Below the pieces are notes generated by a model. That model had not been told where the DNA came from and searched no databases. It saw only the letters and a list, made by a program, of their open reading frames with translations. A stretch of 64,000 bases of DNA from Galerina marginata (taxonomy: Eukaryota > Basidiomycota > Agaricomycetes > Agaricales > Galerinaceae): the NCBI GenBank assembly GCA_023014335.1, contig JAECYW010000029.1, positions 310,001 to 374,000 of the forward strand, in the 5' to 3' direction. Position numbers and translations under genes: made by a program. This document shows, piece by piece, positions 33,501 to 44,758 of the stretch; position 1 is the stretch's first letter; the number at the start of each line of letters is the position of its first letter.

Positions 33501-36004
33501 TCTTTGATCGCTTGATGATAATGTCGGTAATCAGCGCGCCCGCCGTTTGTGGCTAACGGATCGCCAACTTTCTGCGGTGGCAAGTGAACTAAGGGATGAC
33601 CTCGGTGATTGGGTGAACCGCCGCCATCGACGAGGTGTGTTAGAACAGAGAAAGAAGGCCAAGAGCATTCTCGACAAATGTGGGGTTGGCATTGATGAAC
33701 TCCGCGAACAATGGGAGCTTCAAAAAGAGGCCCAACTATCTATCAGATCACGTATGTGGATTTAACTCAAGGAGAAACATAACTTGGATTGATCACGGGC
33801 TTATATTATCCCAGATGCACTCGCGAGACTGAAGAAAGAGTTGGACAGCATCCTTGGTCTACAGGGTGACCTTGAAACCGTCGAAAAGGCCCTTAATGCA
33901 GCTAAAGCAATGGTGGCAACATCCAATGCACCCGCAGAATCCAAGTTATTATTAACTGGCCTTCGAGACACGCACCAGCAGCTAACAGAGAAGGTTGAGG
34001 AATTGTATGTTTCATTGAACATCCACGACTCGTACCCAGACCTCAAAGGCGTGAATTTGGACTTCATAAGAACGTTATTAATGGCTCGCGATTTGAAAAT
34101 GAATATTAGAAAGCGGGCTATCGGGAGTTTCTTCGAGTGGGATCGTCTGGGTCAGGCAGTTGGTGGTCGAAGTCAGACGCTCGGTATGTGGAAGTTGATT
34201 TCACCGCATCTGAAAATTCATGTGCAGCCAGGCACCAAACTTCATCAACAAACGCGAAAGGCAATTACCAAGCGAACACCTGTGTTGATGACCGCCATCA
34301 AAAAATTCAATAGTTACTGTGTCAAGCTAGCAAAACTATATGATCCAGTATGGAATATCCCTCTTCCACTTCCTCTCCCCACAAAACTGGCTGAGTTGCG
34401 CGATAATTCGAGCCTCATGGAAGATGTATGGATAACACCGACTGAAACCAAAATGCAACGCTGGCTAGAGGACCCAGACGTTCGATCAGGCATCCACGCT
34501 ATGCTCAAACTTGACAGATGCCTTGAAGAACAGCGGCGGCTTGGACTTGAGGCTGATAACCTCTGTCGCTGGTTTGGTAGAGAGCTCGGTGCAGTGGAGT
34601 TGGCCATTAGAACACCTTCTTGTGAGTAGCAACCACAACCGCCTATTAAATGTCGCTGAGCTGCAATCCGTAGGTGAATTATTTGGGGTGCAGCTTGTGC
34701 AGTATCGAGACCACCTTCTCCATCTGAAGTCGAGATGGGCAAGCCCTTTCGCTACTTCCATTCGGTTTGATGCCCATGTAACAATGGCCTGCCAAGTCGC
34801 GTCTCAGCTGACCGGTTGTCAAGAAGCCCCAATCATCAAGTGGATCCATGAATTTCATGAAGTCGAAATGCCAACACAGGATAACAGCGATAACCAACTA
34901 ATTGACGAAAACGATTTTCTGGAGAAAGAGGCTTACGACCCCCATGATGTAGTAAACAGGCATGATAAGCTTGTTACAGACGAAGAAGTCGAGGAAATTC
35001 TGGTGTCGGATATTTTCCAAGCCGAAAAAGATGAGCTTGAAGATACCTCGTGTATAGACTATGCTGAGAAGGCAGCAAATTTAGTTTGGGAACCATTGGT
35101 AAGATCGCCTAAATACTCGTCAGAAAATGCAGAGAACTAATCTTCCACGAAGTCTCTGATACCGGACGATGATCTGATCAATTTCATTAAGGACAGTGTT
35201 ATCGCACCCACTCGTGGACAGCGCTATCAGAGGCGCTTGTTTGGCAATTTCAAATTTGAAGCAGAAGAGCTTAGAATGTTTGATACCTCGAATTCCATGC
35301 TCAACGATGTGTGCTTAAGCGGGTCAGCGGCCATTCTTCAAGCAATATTTATCCGGAACCCTCGTCACCATATCTCTGCCCAAAAATGTGCTATATTCTC
35401 GACACATGATCTAACGCGAATTCGATATAAAGCTACGGATGCTGAACTTTGGAGAAATACTCGCAATAGAGAATACTGGACCAAGGACGTCTGGATAATC
35501 CCTATTCATCGGCCGTCTCAATATCACTGGGTGTTAGCAGTTGTTTATCTGGAGCACGGTGAAATACATCTCTTTGACAGCCTAGCTGGCCGGAAACCTT
35601 GGAAGAAGGATATCCAGGTATTTTCAAGATCATTCTCATCCTCTTTATTGTTCTAATGTGATAATTTCTAGGATGTCTCGATACTTATCTCAAGGTTGTC
35701 GGAACTCTCAAATCGCGAAGGGCACCCAATTCCAATCCAATTGTCACTCAAATGGGTTGCACAGCCTGCAATAGTACGTACACTGTATTCCTCCAGTTGA
35801 ATGGAACTGTTTTAACTGAGTTTTCGCGCTCCCTAGGTTAATGCCGTTCAATCCAATGGGTACGACTGTGGCCTGTGGGTACTTGCATGGATTGCAGGAA
35901 TACTGAGGGGGTACAATACAACAGGACATTCAATAAACGAATCAGTAATGCCTGCCTGGAGGGCCCTTCTTGGTAAATTTGTTCGTGCTATGCCTCCTAC
36001 GTAA
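30570..36004 (+). CDS. KDZ (Kyakuja-Dileera-Zisupton) transposase with C-terminal Ulp1-like protease
   Basis: About eleven exons, all with workable introns, encode roughly 1,350 residues. A basic, acidic-patched N-terminus is followed by a cysteine-containing CxC-like region (SCACQSISQILVRNGLFPT). The transposase core shows the expected acidic catalytic residues: Asp in ATDGNFHHRHL (about 424), Asp in YDIGC (about 555) and Glu in LTDGEGVERTWSR (about 611), with MHAYGHQWACQ between. A helical linker follows. The last 200 residues are a Ulp1/SENP-type cysteine protease: His in QYHWVLAV, Asp in IHLFDS and Cys in SNGYDCGLW. KDZ elements move by cut-and-paste; the Ulp1 part may process or remove SUMO-like proteins. 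The frame is intact, so the element could be young or active. The second intron carries a 791-bp inserted element. Element ends were not found. Confidence 0.9.
31479..32269. mobile_element. MULE-like non-autonomous element nested in a KDZ intron
   Basis: Terminal inverted repeats of about 165-175 bp (31479 to about 31655 and about 32093 to 32269) are nearly identical. Their outer ends read GACTGGTAGCTGCC and CACTAGTAGCTGCC. A 7-bp direct repeat, CCACATT, flanks the element (31472-31478 and 32270-32276). Taking out the element and one repeat leaves an intron of about 46 bases with GT and AG ends, a normal size for this gene. Long TIRs with a duplication of this size suggest a Mutator-like MITE; the superfamily is an inference. 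The interior has no coding region. Confidence 0.82.
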
Positions 36005-36156
36005 CTACAATCTCGAACCTCCGGGGCAAGTTAAATAAATGACACTACTCTGATTTCTCGACTCTGCGTCTTTTAATTGGTCTGGGACGTGGGCCAGGAG
36101 TAGCCCCAGCAGGAAGTGCCTATTGGGTAATGAGAAGGAAAACAACAACATAGATG

Positions 36157-36603
36157 TTATGAACGAAACTTGGCTATGCCCTGTCGGCCTTCGCAAATCG
36201 TGAGATATTGCTCCCATGTCCGGGTGGGAGTCAGTTTTGTTATCCTTGCCGCCACGTTCAATTCCTTGACAATCCACTACATATCGCGGTTAAATTCAAG
36301 CTACGGAGATATTGGAATAGATAAACAAACCTTCTTCTTTGCCCCGACGTTATAGTTTAAGACGGTGCGGTCACCGTAGTCGCATAACTTCATGGGCCAC
36401 TTAATGAACCAAATGTTGAAGATGCGATCAAAGAAATCGGCCTGAATCTTCTTCGCAGCTGTGTCCTTTGCTACATCCTCCAGAGCACCGCTCTTTGCGG
36501 CCTCTTCGGCAGCTTTCGCAGCCTCCCGCAAAGGTTTATAGTACGGACTAAGTTCCGTAACGAAGGTCTCTTGAGCCTCGAGTATATTGTTACCGTCGGA
36601 CAT
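36157..36603 (-). CDS. Small unrecognised protein, two exons
   Basis: ATG 36603 to TAA 36157-36159. Exon one reads MSDGNNILEAQETFVTELSP and an Ala/Lys-rich helix (REAAKAAEEAAKSGALEDVA), then FFDRIFNIWFIKWPMKL. A GT-AG intron of about 50 bases near 36282-36333 joins NVGAKKK to WIVKELNVAARITKLTPTRT and a short end, IAKFRS. The result is about 136 residues with no signal peptide. The two-exon model keeps the frame and gives a sensible protein, but I know no family for it. It lies just past the KDZ gene, convergent with it, and could be an accessory gene of that element or an ordinary host gene. Confidence 0.55.
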
Positions 36604-37178
36604 AGTGATTTCCTAAAAAAGCTTGGTGAGAACGACAATCACTGATTGGTCCAAGAAAAGGAACAAACAGAAAATGGAGATAGTACACCTTTTGGGAAAA
36701 TATGTTCGGGTTTGGGTGAACAAAACACGTACACTTGGCTGGTGGACACGGTATACAAGGGTGAGATAGGGTTTGAACCTTGCAGTTAGTATCCGCAAAT
36801 GCTAATTGGAGCGGAGCTGTATTGCCGCAGTAAAGCTCCAACTGCACTTCACGGTTTCGGACATCACAATGCCAAGTTCACATGTTTAAAACCTACGGTA
36901 GACTTGGCAGGATAGTTGGACTAAATAATTATTGACTAGAGACCGCAGTAGATGGCTTTTAGACAACTGGTTCGCCGATTCAGCACAATTATATTGGAAC
37001 AGCGATGCCTTCCGCGCCAACCGTGTGGAGAAGTTAAATCTATAAACTGTACAGTGAAGCTTGTGAAGTGCGGCTGATCCAAACCAGAGCCACAATCATA
37101 ATCACTTCAAAAACCCCGGAGCGGTAGGTACAATATAGACCCCCTCGAACCGACGATTACACTGACAGAAGATTTTAG
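36604..37178. other. Intergenic, no clear feature
   Basis: Lies between the divergent starts at 36603 (minus) and 37179 (plus). Short frames on the minus strand have no support. Both promoters should be here. Confidence 0.4.
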
Positions 37179-37829
37179 ATGAGGGAAGCGTCTATACCAG
37201 TCATTGTGGTATCTGCAGCTAAACACGAATTTGCACAATACGTCGCAGAGTTCTTCCACCAAGCATACTTCGAGCGACAGCTGGGAGTTTTTTTTGAGAG
37301 AGTTTACGTGCTGTACAGCGACAGGTGGCCAACGCCGCTGCTCGATAGCAGAGCGAAAGAGGTGAGCAATCCATATATTCTTCCTGAAAGTCATTGACCC
37401 AAAAATACTTAGCGATTACGGCTGAGCGTTACCACCGCTGCCGAAGAAACAATTAACCGACAGCTGGGGGACCGACACTGGGCATCTGAACTCACCCTAG
37501 AAAAAGATCGTCAGGTGAGGGTGAGTAAACTTGTCAATCACTTTGTTTGTGATAATCCTGATTTTTTATTGCAGCCAGGCTATGGGGATATCGCGGTTGA
37601 TCTTGGGATCCCGTTGGGTGTATACAATTTTCTCTGCCTGGCGGAGCGTGATTCAAATGGCGTCGAAGACGAAAGCAGCTGTACAGAAAGCAGCAGTAGC
37701 GACGAGGACGTGGAAGGCGATGATATAAACGGCGACGAAACCCCTTCCGTTGATTTGGGCAGTGATGGGGATGATATCTTCGTGATAGGTAGGCGATCAC
37801 CAGCAAAAAAGAGGCGAATCATTCAGTAG
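37179..37829 (+). CDS. Unrecognised three-exon protein with acidic tail and basic end
   Basis: Exon one gives MREASIPVIVVSAAKHEFAQ to SRAKE. Exon two gives RLRLSVTTAAEETINRQLGD to LEKDRQ. Exon three gives PGYGDIAVDLGIPLGVYNFL, a Ser/Asp/Glu-rich tract, and SPAKKRRIIQ, which resembles a nuclear localisation signal. Introns are GT-AG and keep one frame, which supports real coding. The protein is about 180 residues if the ATG at 37179 is right; the region just upstream ends in TTTTAG, so an earlier exon is possible. Acidic plus basic tail suggests a nuclear protein. Family unknown. Confidence 0.55.
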
Positions 37830-39174
37830 GACTCTGTGACGCCTAATACAATCTGAAAAATACCGTTGTCGATAATAACCATCACTCGTTTGTATAGTGC
37901 TCTCCGACCATTTAAATTGCCTTTGGCCGATGCTGAGATACATGATTACATTTTATCCAGTTCTCGCTGTAACAGGAAAGTGAGAAACGCGCTTCTGCCT
38001 TCTTTATTGTTTTGGAACTCTCTAGAATATAACGCATAGGTATAAAATCACAACACTGATGTATGGTGTAGATTGGCGTCTTGTCAAACAGCTGTACGGC
38101 CTAACCTATTGAATGAAGCACAACTTAATTGAGATGCTAGTATCTAAAGGATATTATAGGGCAACATACTGGAATTAGAACCAACGCCAAGCACGACACA
38201 AAGCGCAGCATCAATTTCGTCAGCTAGTCCATCTCCTCCTAAGGAGGTCAGGATAGGGGTTCGTGGCAAAGAAAAGGGAGCAAACTTACGAGCAAGGAGA
38301 TCTGGAGATATTACGACACGAACGCCGACATGCCCAAGCGCGACAATGACCACAGCTATGACCTGCGCTTGGGTCAGTTGTCCAGGTAAAGTAGCTTCGA
38401 GGGGCAAGTTGTCGATGACCAGACATGTGCTTGACTCTGGGGTTGCTTGAGTTCCAGAGTCAGAGCTGACCCGTGGAATCATCTAGACACAGGTAAATAC
38501 GACTGACGACCAATAATCAACATAGACTCACCGTAATTTACTGAGAAACTTGTCTCGTAGGTTAAATGTCAAGGGAGGGGAATAAGAAGGAACGGCGAAG
38601 AGGATGAAAATTGCTGGGTTTTGTAGGCTTACGTATCTACACCCGACGTAGACGGGTGGCATAAACCTAAATTGAAATGAATCTATCACAGAGTACCCGC
38701 CAGTCAAGCATTCATAGGTCAATGAATCCAAGGTCAGAAGGAGCAGCACAGTTGCGGAATATCTCTCTAAGCCGGGTTAGAAAGGAAAGCGAGGCAATCG
38801 ATCGAAATTGACCTATGTCTCCTGAAGTTAACCAATGGCGTGATGGAACATATTTCGATGCTACATTGAGCTCACTTGTCTGGACGATTATCAGAACTGA
38901 CTGACGTACCAGCAACTTTCCTGCATTCCTGTTTCATTTCATCTTTCCCGGCTCTCCTCGAACTATTGGTTAAAAACGACAGACGGGGGAATATATTTAG
39001 CAAAGAATTAATCTACAAGGGACAGGAAATTATGCGAGCGGATAAAGATTACGAGGTACAGGCGCCAAGGGCTTCAAGGATCACCGGTTAACCTTCAGAT
39101 TCAGAATAATCCATGGGGTCATCTGATCCACCACTTTGGTCAAGGTCGCCGTCAACCTCGTCTGGACGAGTCGG
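37830..39174. other. Mostly unassigned stretch with scraps of coding on the minus strand
   Basis: Minus-strand frames near 38144-38749 can be joined in short pieces (next entry). Plus-strand frame 38876-39091 has no support. Nothing else is recognised. Confidence 0.35.
38144..38749 (-). CDS. Tentative unrecognised gene fragment
   Basis: Pieces on the minus strand look coding-like: FMPPVYVGCRYVSLQNPAIF to LRDKFLSKLR, and MIPRVSSDSGTQATPESSTC to VVISPDLLAR, which can be spliced over a GTAAGT...TTAG intron to GDGLADEIDAALCVVLGVGS. No start or family is evident, and the joins are not unique. It might be the remains of a gene broken by element insertions nearby. Confidence 0.25.
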
Positions 39175-42100
39175 TCAATCAGGGACATTAAAGTACGAAA
39201 GATCAGACGGCTTACCAAAAAAGTTTTCTGTCCCCCTATTATCTTTCGTGTAATTCATGTACAATGTATCCCGTTTAGATATTCCGGCGTTCATGAGGTC
39301 GATAGGACCTGGTGACCCTCTTGTGTAAGTAGTTATCGTCTTTATGGCCATCGAACACATACTGTTGTATTCCCCTATTTGACAACTCTCACAGATAGTG
39401 AGATCATCCCAGAGATTATCGATAGACAAGGACGCATTTTCGATACCCGTCTCGCACAAAACATTATAAATAACATTATCAATGAAAGATTGTAGGTTGC
39501 TTCTGTCGTGGATAACAGAAAGGATACCCTCCAGTTGCGTCTGGAGGGTCGCCAGGGTACAGTGTGGAGCACCGTCGATGTCTTGTGCTTCTGCTATCAA
39601 TTTATAGGCATACAAAGCCCCAGCGTGTCGGCCCAATGTGCATCCAAAGTGTAGCATCCAGTCTACCCCGTCATATCTCCAACTGAGCCACTCCACAAGG
39701 TCCAGAGCCAGTGCTCGAGTGCGCATACAATGCACACGATTCAGAGGAGTCATGGCATTGAAATCAAAGTCATGTAACTTTTTGGCTTTCTTCGCGGACA
39801 ACTGGTCATGTCGACCCTGCTTTGGATAGATGTATGTATCAAAGTCGAGAACATTGCAGAGGATCCCAAAGCTGCAAAGGGTCATCAACCCTATCCGACC
39901 ATCTGCGGTCAGCACATCAGGTACGTGAGACCATGCTTTCTCTGAGCACCAGTTAGCCAGCCTCTGGTTCAAATATTGGCTTAAGGACTGACCGTCTTTT
40001 TCAATCCTACCCAAGACCAAAGCTTCATGATAAAACGCGAGCATTTGGCGAAGTACAAATCGTGAAGGACCATGCTCGGTGTTGCCAATATATCCCCCAG
40101 CCACAAAACCGTGAACCAGGCTATAAAATGTGTCCTTAATCGTTGACGTCGCGATATAATGCCCCCCCTCAAAAACACTGTGTTCGATGGTGACAACTGA
40201 ATGAGGTGCATTCGGCCCCATGATACTTGATTTAAAATTGTATCAGTCATTCTTGAAAGGCAGAGCGAGACACCTACAGTTGCATGCCAGGCGTGAGGAC
40301 AACACCCTCCAGCTGCCATCCGGCCGGGGCTTTATACAAATTAAAATTGCCAGCCAGGAAGGTGTTGATTTTGGCAAAGTCAGTTTGACTGCCCGGCTTG
40401 GGTGAAGCCAGGATCCACCATTTGCTCCCACATAGAGCCTTGATAAATGTGCCCAGGCCGTCACTGTCCAAATGGAGGCCATGGAATGCGCCCTTCAAAG
40501 ATGCAATCCCCCAACGAAAATCTTCAGTATAGATGGGCGTCCCAGGTTGCCACCCAATTCCGTGGAGTGTCGCTAGTAGCGCATGTAAATCTGAGGTAAA
40601 CGGAGTCCGCACTCGGCTTCCATAGGGTTGAGGAATATCCAAAGCGTTGAGTATCTTGCCCTTAGCGTTCTTCGAACATTCCACCACCATTTGCAGAGTC
40701 CCTTTGTAGACGCGGTCGTTTGGATCTTCGCCTACAGGTTGTGATTGATCTAGAAATGTATCAGACAAGTGAGGGAAGGAACACCTATTAACTTGCCTTG
40801 GATACTGACAATACTGCCCAACGATGCAGTATCCCTCAACGCTTCTTTGAACGTGTTTTCCTGGTGTGGAATACCCGTAACCACAATGTGCTTTTCCCGC
40901 AGGATATCCTGGACCTCTGAATCGGACATTTGGGCATATTCTGCATTCGGGATAATCTTGATCACAGAACGAGGGGGATCAGCCAGATGCAATGGCAAGC
41001 CTTTCACGTAGCTTGCTTGTACTGCATTGGTTAATGAGACAATGGTCCGCAGAGTTTCACGATCCTGTCAGAGCATTAAGCCTCGCATTATAACCTTCAA
41101 TAGAGAAAAGAATACCTGGACCACTGGCTTGAAGATGACTGGTGTCGGATCTACAGGGCCAAAAGCATGCACTGCCTTGGCCGCAGTGTGTTTCTAAAAG
41201 TTTCTTTTCAGAAACCCGGAAACTTCGATATACTGAACGACGCACTTTTGGTATCTTGTCGATATCCAGTGTAATCGGTATTGGGTCAGCCTGTGATGGA
41301 TTAGGTTTTTTTGAAGCTAAGCTCATCAAAAACAAATTGGCCTACAAAAACTACTTCTTCAACTAACCGCCACATCGGCAACTTGTTTCCAAATTCATCC
41401 ACATCGTCATCTTCGTCTGTCGAGTATCCGTCATCTTGAACATTGTCGAGACGAGGCCGCTTGGGCGCATTCTGAGGGTCAACTCCTTCGTCCTTGTCAT
41501 GCTGACCTCGCTTGTCACCCGTCTGCTTGGACGTATCTCCGTCCTCAACGTCACTCTCGACTATCTCTTCTGAATTGATGGTCTTGGGCTTCTTGGGTCC
41601 ATTCCCTTTCTTCCGATTCAAAGGTGGGGCAGGTGCAGGTTTCTCTCGGGTTGCATTGAGTTTCAGTTTCTCTTGGGCAGCCTTCAGTTTCTCGAGCCTG
41701 CTCGAACTCCGTGTGGCATCCTTGCCGCTTGGTTCAATTACTTTCGTTACATTATCTCCAGCCGCGTCAACATCATCCTCGTCCGCGTCAAGATCCTCCT
41801 TGTCGCTTGACTCAATCACTGTCGTTACAACATCCCCGTCCACGTCAACATCATCCTCGTCTGTGTCAACACCATCCTTGTCCCCTGGTTCAATTACACT
41901 CGTGACGTCCCCATCCACGTCAACATCATCCTCGTCTGTGTCAACACCACCCTTGTCCGCATCAGCATCATCCTCGTCTGTGTCAACACCATCCTTGTCC
42001 GCATCAGCATCATCCTCGTCTGTGTCAACACCATCCTTGTCCGCATCAGCATCATCCTCGTCTGTGTCAACACCATCCTTGTCCGCATCAGCATCATCCT

Positions 42101-44334
42101 CGTCTTTGTCAACATCATCCTCCTCCGTGTCAGCATCAGCCTCGTCCGCATCAGCATCATCCTCGCCGAGCTTGCCTTTATCGTCAAAGTTCGCCGGTGA
42201 GCACCCGTCCGCATCATCACCGTTGAGGATACCCTCATCCTCACGAGGGTTGCCCTCAATATCGTCCATTTGGCCAAGATTCGCCGGTGAGTGCTCGTCC
42301 ACGTCGATATCATCCACGTCGGGGTTGCCACTGGTAAGGTGGCCAGTATTGCTCTCAACGTCATCCATATGGCCATAATTCCGAGGTGAGGGACTCGAAT
42401 AATCACTGTCGTCTTCTGGATCATCAAGTTTCCCAAAGGACGGATCTGCAGGACTGGTTGAACCAACAGCAGGAGACGACGATGGTAAAGGGCCGGCGAG
42501 TATTCCAGGTGCTGGTTCGGGAACAGGAAAATCTGGCCTCATATTGGCCTGGCCTGGAGGCGGAGTCAGAATGGCTAGAGGCGGGCCAGAGGAAGTCAAG
42601 GAGATGGATGAGGGAGAAGCTAGACGCGGGATAAAGGAAGAAGTCCAGGCCAAGGACGAAGGTGTCAGGGGGGCAGAGCTTGGCACAGAAATTGAGGGCA
42701 TTGATGCTGCGGAGGAGGAAGTCGGGTTTGAAGAAGAAATTGAGAGTGCGGGTTCGGCGGGCAACGATGGCTCGGGTGCTCCTATTGTGCGAAGGGATGG
42801 TACGGATGATGGAGCCGGGGGGGGCAAGGAAATTGAGAGCGTGGGTATAGAAAATGGCACAGACGAGGAAGTCAGGTTGAAAGATGGAATTGAGAATGAG
42901 GGTACCGCGGGCGGCAATGGGACGGGTGCAACAAACGGGAGTGGCACCGTAAAAAAAGCAGGTGCGGACGAAGCGGGTGCAGGCAACATAGGTAGTGTGG
43001 GCATAGGCACCATCGTAGTCCTCAGTCGGCAAAAGAACGTGGCAGCCGGATCGCTGGGTAGCAGCTCCTCCATTGCTGTCCAAGTGGATGACAGCACCAA
43101 TTTGAGCAGAGCCTTTTCTAGATTGGCGTCGTGGAGCACCACATCCATGAGTACTGACCAAATCTCGCCTTCAAAACTTCTTAGAAGCTGGGGTTTTTGA
43201 TTCCCGAGAGCTGCTGCAAGCTATAGCTAAAATCAATGACGGTGTAGACTGTAACGCATGGGTATTTACCTTAAACAGCGTTTCACGGGTGAATGATTTG
43301 GATTTGCGAAGGGCGTAAGGTACTAGCAAATAGATGGGGGAGACCATTAGAGCCAAGTGTAGAATCATGCGAATTTTAGCTGTGGAAGCATTCGCCGATT
43401 GAATAAAAAGCGAGATAGTCTGTAACTCGGCTTGTGTCCAAGGGGTAGCTTGACTTGTTAGTTGGCTCCAGTCCTTGGGCAAATCGGGCAGTACGGCCCC
43501 AGACTGGTGGCTAGCCGGAAGAGAAAGGATGTATGATAGATGCATAAATGCAACCCGGAAGTTGTCAACGACAGCATCCGCGGATGTTTTTGCTTCGCCC
43601 ATTGCAAGATCTCGAAGGTGCTTTAGGTGAGGCAGAATATGCGGTTGCTCGCGGGTCGATGGTGGAGCCACCAGGCTTGCCACTGTTTTTTTCGCTTGAG
43701 TAAGCATATTAGGTAGGCCTTCCAACTTGGTCCAGTAAGGCGGCTGTATGCAACGTTTCAGAATCTACGATTGGCTGGCTAGGGTGAACGGACGTACTTT
43801 GAGTTTCTCCAGAAGAATTTCGTCCAACTGCTTGGGAATCGAGCCCGTTGCTGGCATCTCTGCGAGCTCGTCCCATCCGGCCCATTTTTCTACTAGGCAA
43901 TAGCTGGCAATCAACCCACAAAGAGTATCGTATGTCTCAGGCACGGGGGTATAACGTTGTGCAAGGTCGGGTGTCGTGGAGAGATGCATGGGACGTTCGT
44001 ATTGTAGGACGTTACGAAGCTGAAGGCTTGGGGTATCGAAGCCCTTAAAGAAGTGATTCTCGTAAGCCAGCAGTGATTTGACAAACAGCTTCACAATGAT
44101 GTCAGTGAATCCTCTGTTTGGATGTATGGTACTCACTGCCAAGCGATGATCCGTCCCAAATATTTCGCCCAAGTCCACTGTCTCATCTGTTATTAATTGG
44201 GTTTGGAATGGGAACTCGACCAGCGTGCGTGATTTGGAGCGGTATGGGTTTCTCTGCACTGTTTATGGTGAACGCCATGAAGTTATCTCCCTCGGGGAGG
44301 AACTGCACTCACTTTTCGTTGATTGAAAAGAGTA
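39175..44334 (-). CDS. Large JmjC-like (cupin) protein with acidic repeat region; 5' end unresolved
   Basis: A chain of exons on the minus strand ends at TGA 39175-39177 and can be followed back to about 44260, probably 44334. From the N-terminus: KSRTLVEFPFQTQL, LFVKSLLAYENHFFKGFD, EGLPNMLTQAKKTVASL, a Pro/Ser-rich stretch, an Asp-rich tract with 14-residue repeats, then ADPIPITLDIDKIPKVRRSV, CFWPCRSD and HIVVTGIPHQENTF. Next comes a JmjC-like core with HLDSD (Fe-binding HxD), GTFIKALCGSKWW, and PHSVVTIEH (distal His), and finally a helical C-terminus. About 1,400 residues. It may be a 2-oxoglutarate/Fe-dependent oxygenase, possibly a chromatin or protein demethylase or hydroxylase. One junction needs donor GTGAAA. 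No ATG fits the first exon I see, so the 5' end may lie further upstream or be lost. Confidence 0.75.
41939..42106. repeat. 42-bp minisatellite, four units, in coding sequence
   Basis: Four near-identical units begin at 41939, 41981, 42023 and 42065. On the minus strand each encodes DTDEDDADADK plus GVD or GGV-type residues (14 aa). Flanking longer, more diverged units (VDTDEDDVDVDGD and VIE..DK) extend the array to about 41750. Because the unit is a multiple of three, copy changes keep the frame. Confidence 0.9.
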
Positions 44335-44758
44335 ATGTCTGATTTAATCTTAATATCCTTTGCTATTGTACGCAAGCTATTGAATTAAGTTTTCAAGTAA
44401 ACTATTAACGTCTATTGGTGCGAAGTGAAAGTGGAAAAGAAAAAATAGACTTGGTTCGTCATTCTAGTTGTACGCGTAGTGATTTAGGGCCGGTGACGTT
44501 TGGCAGCCCAGATTGCTTATTCATCAAACTCTCTGGGTTGATGATTCAGCTGCTTATTCATCAAACTCTCTGGGTTGATGATTCAGCAAGAACTGTAGCC
44601 GGCCCTAGAGTTGCGTGCGTCCATCCTGACGTTTGGCGCCTTCGGTTAGAGTTCTTTCTTCTCTTCAGTATAATTATAGAGCTTAGATTACGGTTATAAG
44701 ATTACTTTAATCAGTGAACTACAATAATACATTTCCCAGTCAAATAACGACGATTCGA
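44335..44758. promoter_or_regulatory. Region between divergent JmjC-like and Spt5-like genes
   Basis: About 0.4-0.5 kb separates the two gene starts and must hold the Spt5-like promoter, perhaps a shared one. It contains a perfect 37-bp tandem duplication at 44514-44587, inside a short inverted pair TAGGGCCGG (about 44485) and CCGGCCCTA (about 44600). Confidence 0.5.
44514..44587. repeat. Perfect 37-bp tandem duplication
   Basis: Two identical copies, 44514-44550 and 44551-44587, each starting TGCTTATTCATCAAACTCTC and ending GATTCAGC. Identity of the copies suggests a recent event. Confidence 0.92.

Noticed and set aside
41512..42378. Long plus-strand frame rich in Ser and Thr
   Set aside because: It is the antisense shadow of the Asp-rich minisatellite in the JmjC-like gene; GAC/GAT codons read as GTC/ATC or TCA/TCG on the other strand.
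44471..44608. Short MITE bounded by TAGGGCCGG and CCGGCCCTA
   Set aside because: Only nine bases pair, no target duplication is seen, and the interior is mainly the 37-bp duplication; support is too weak.
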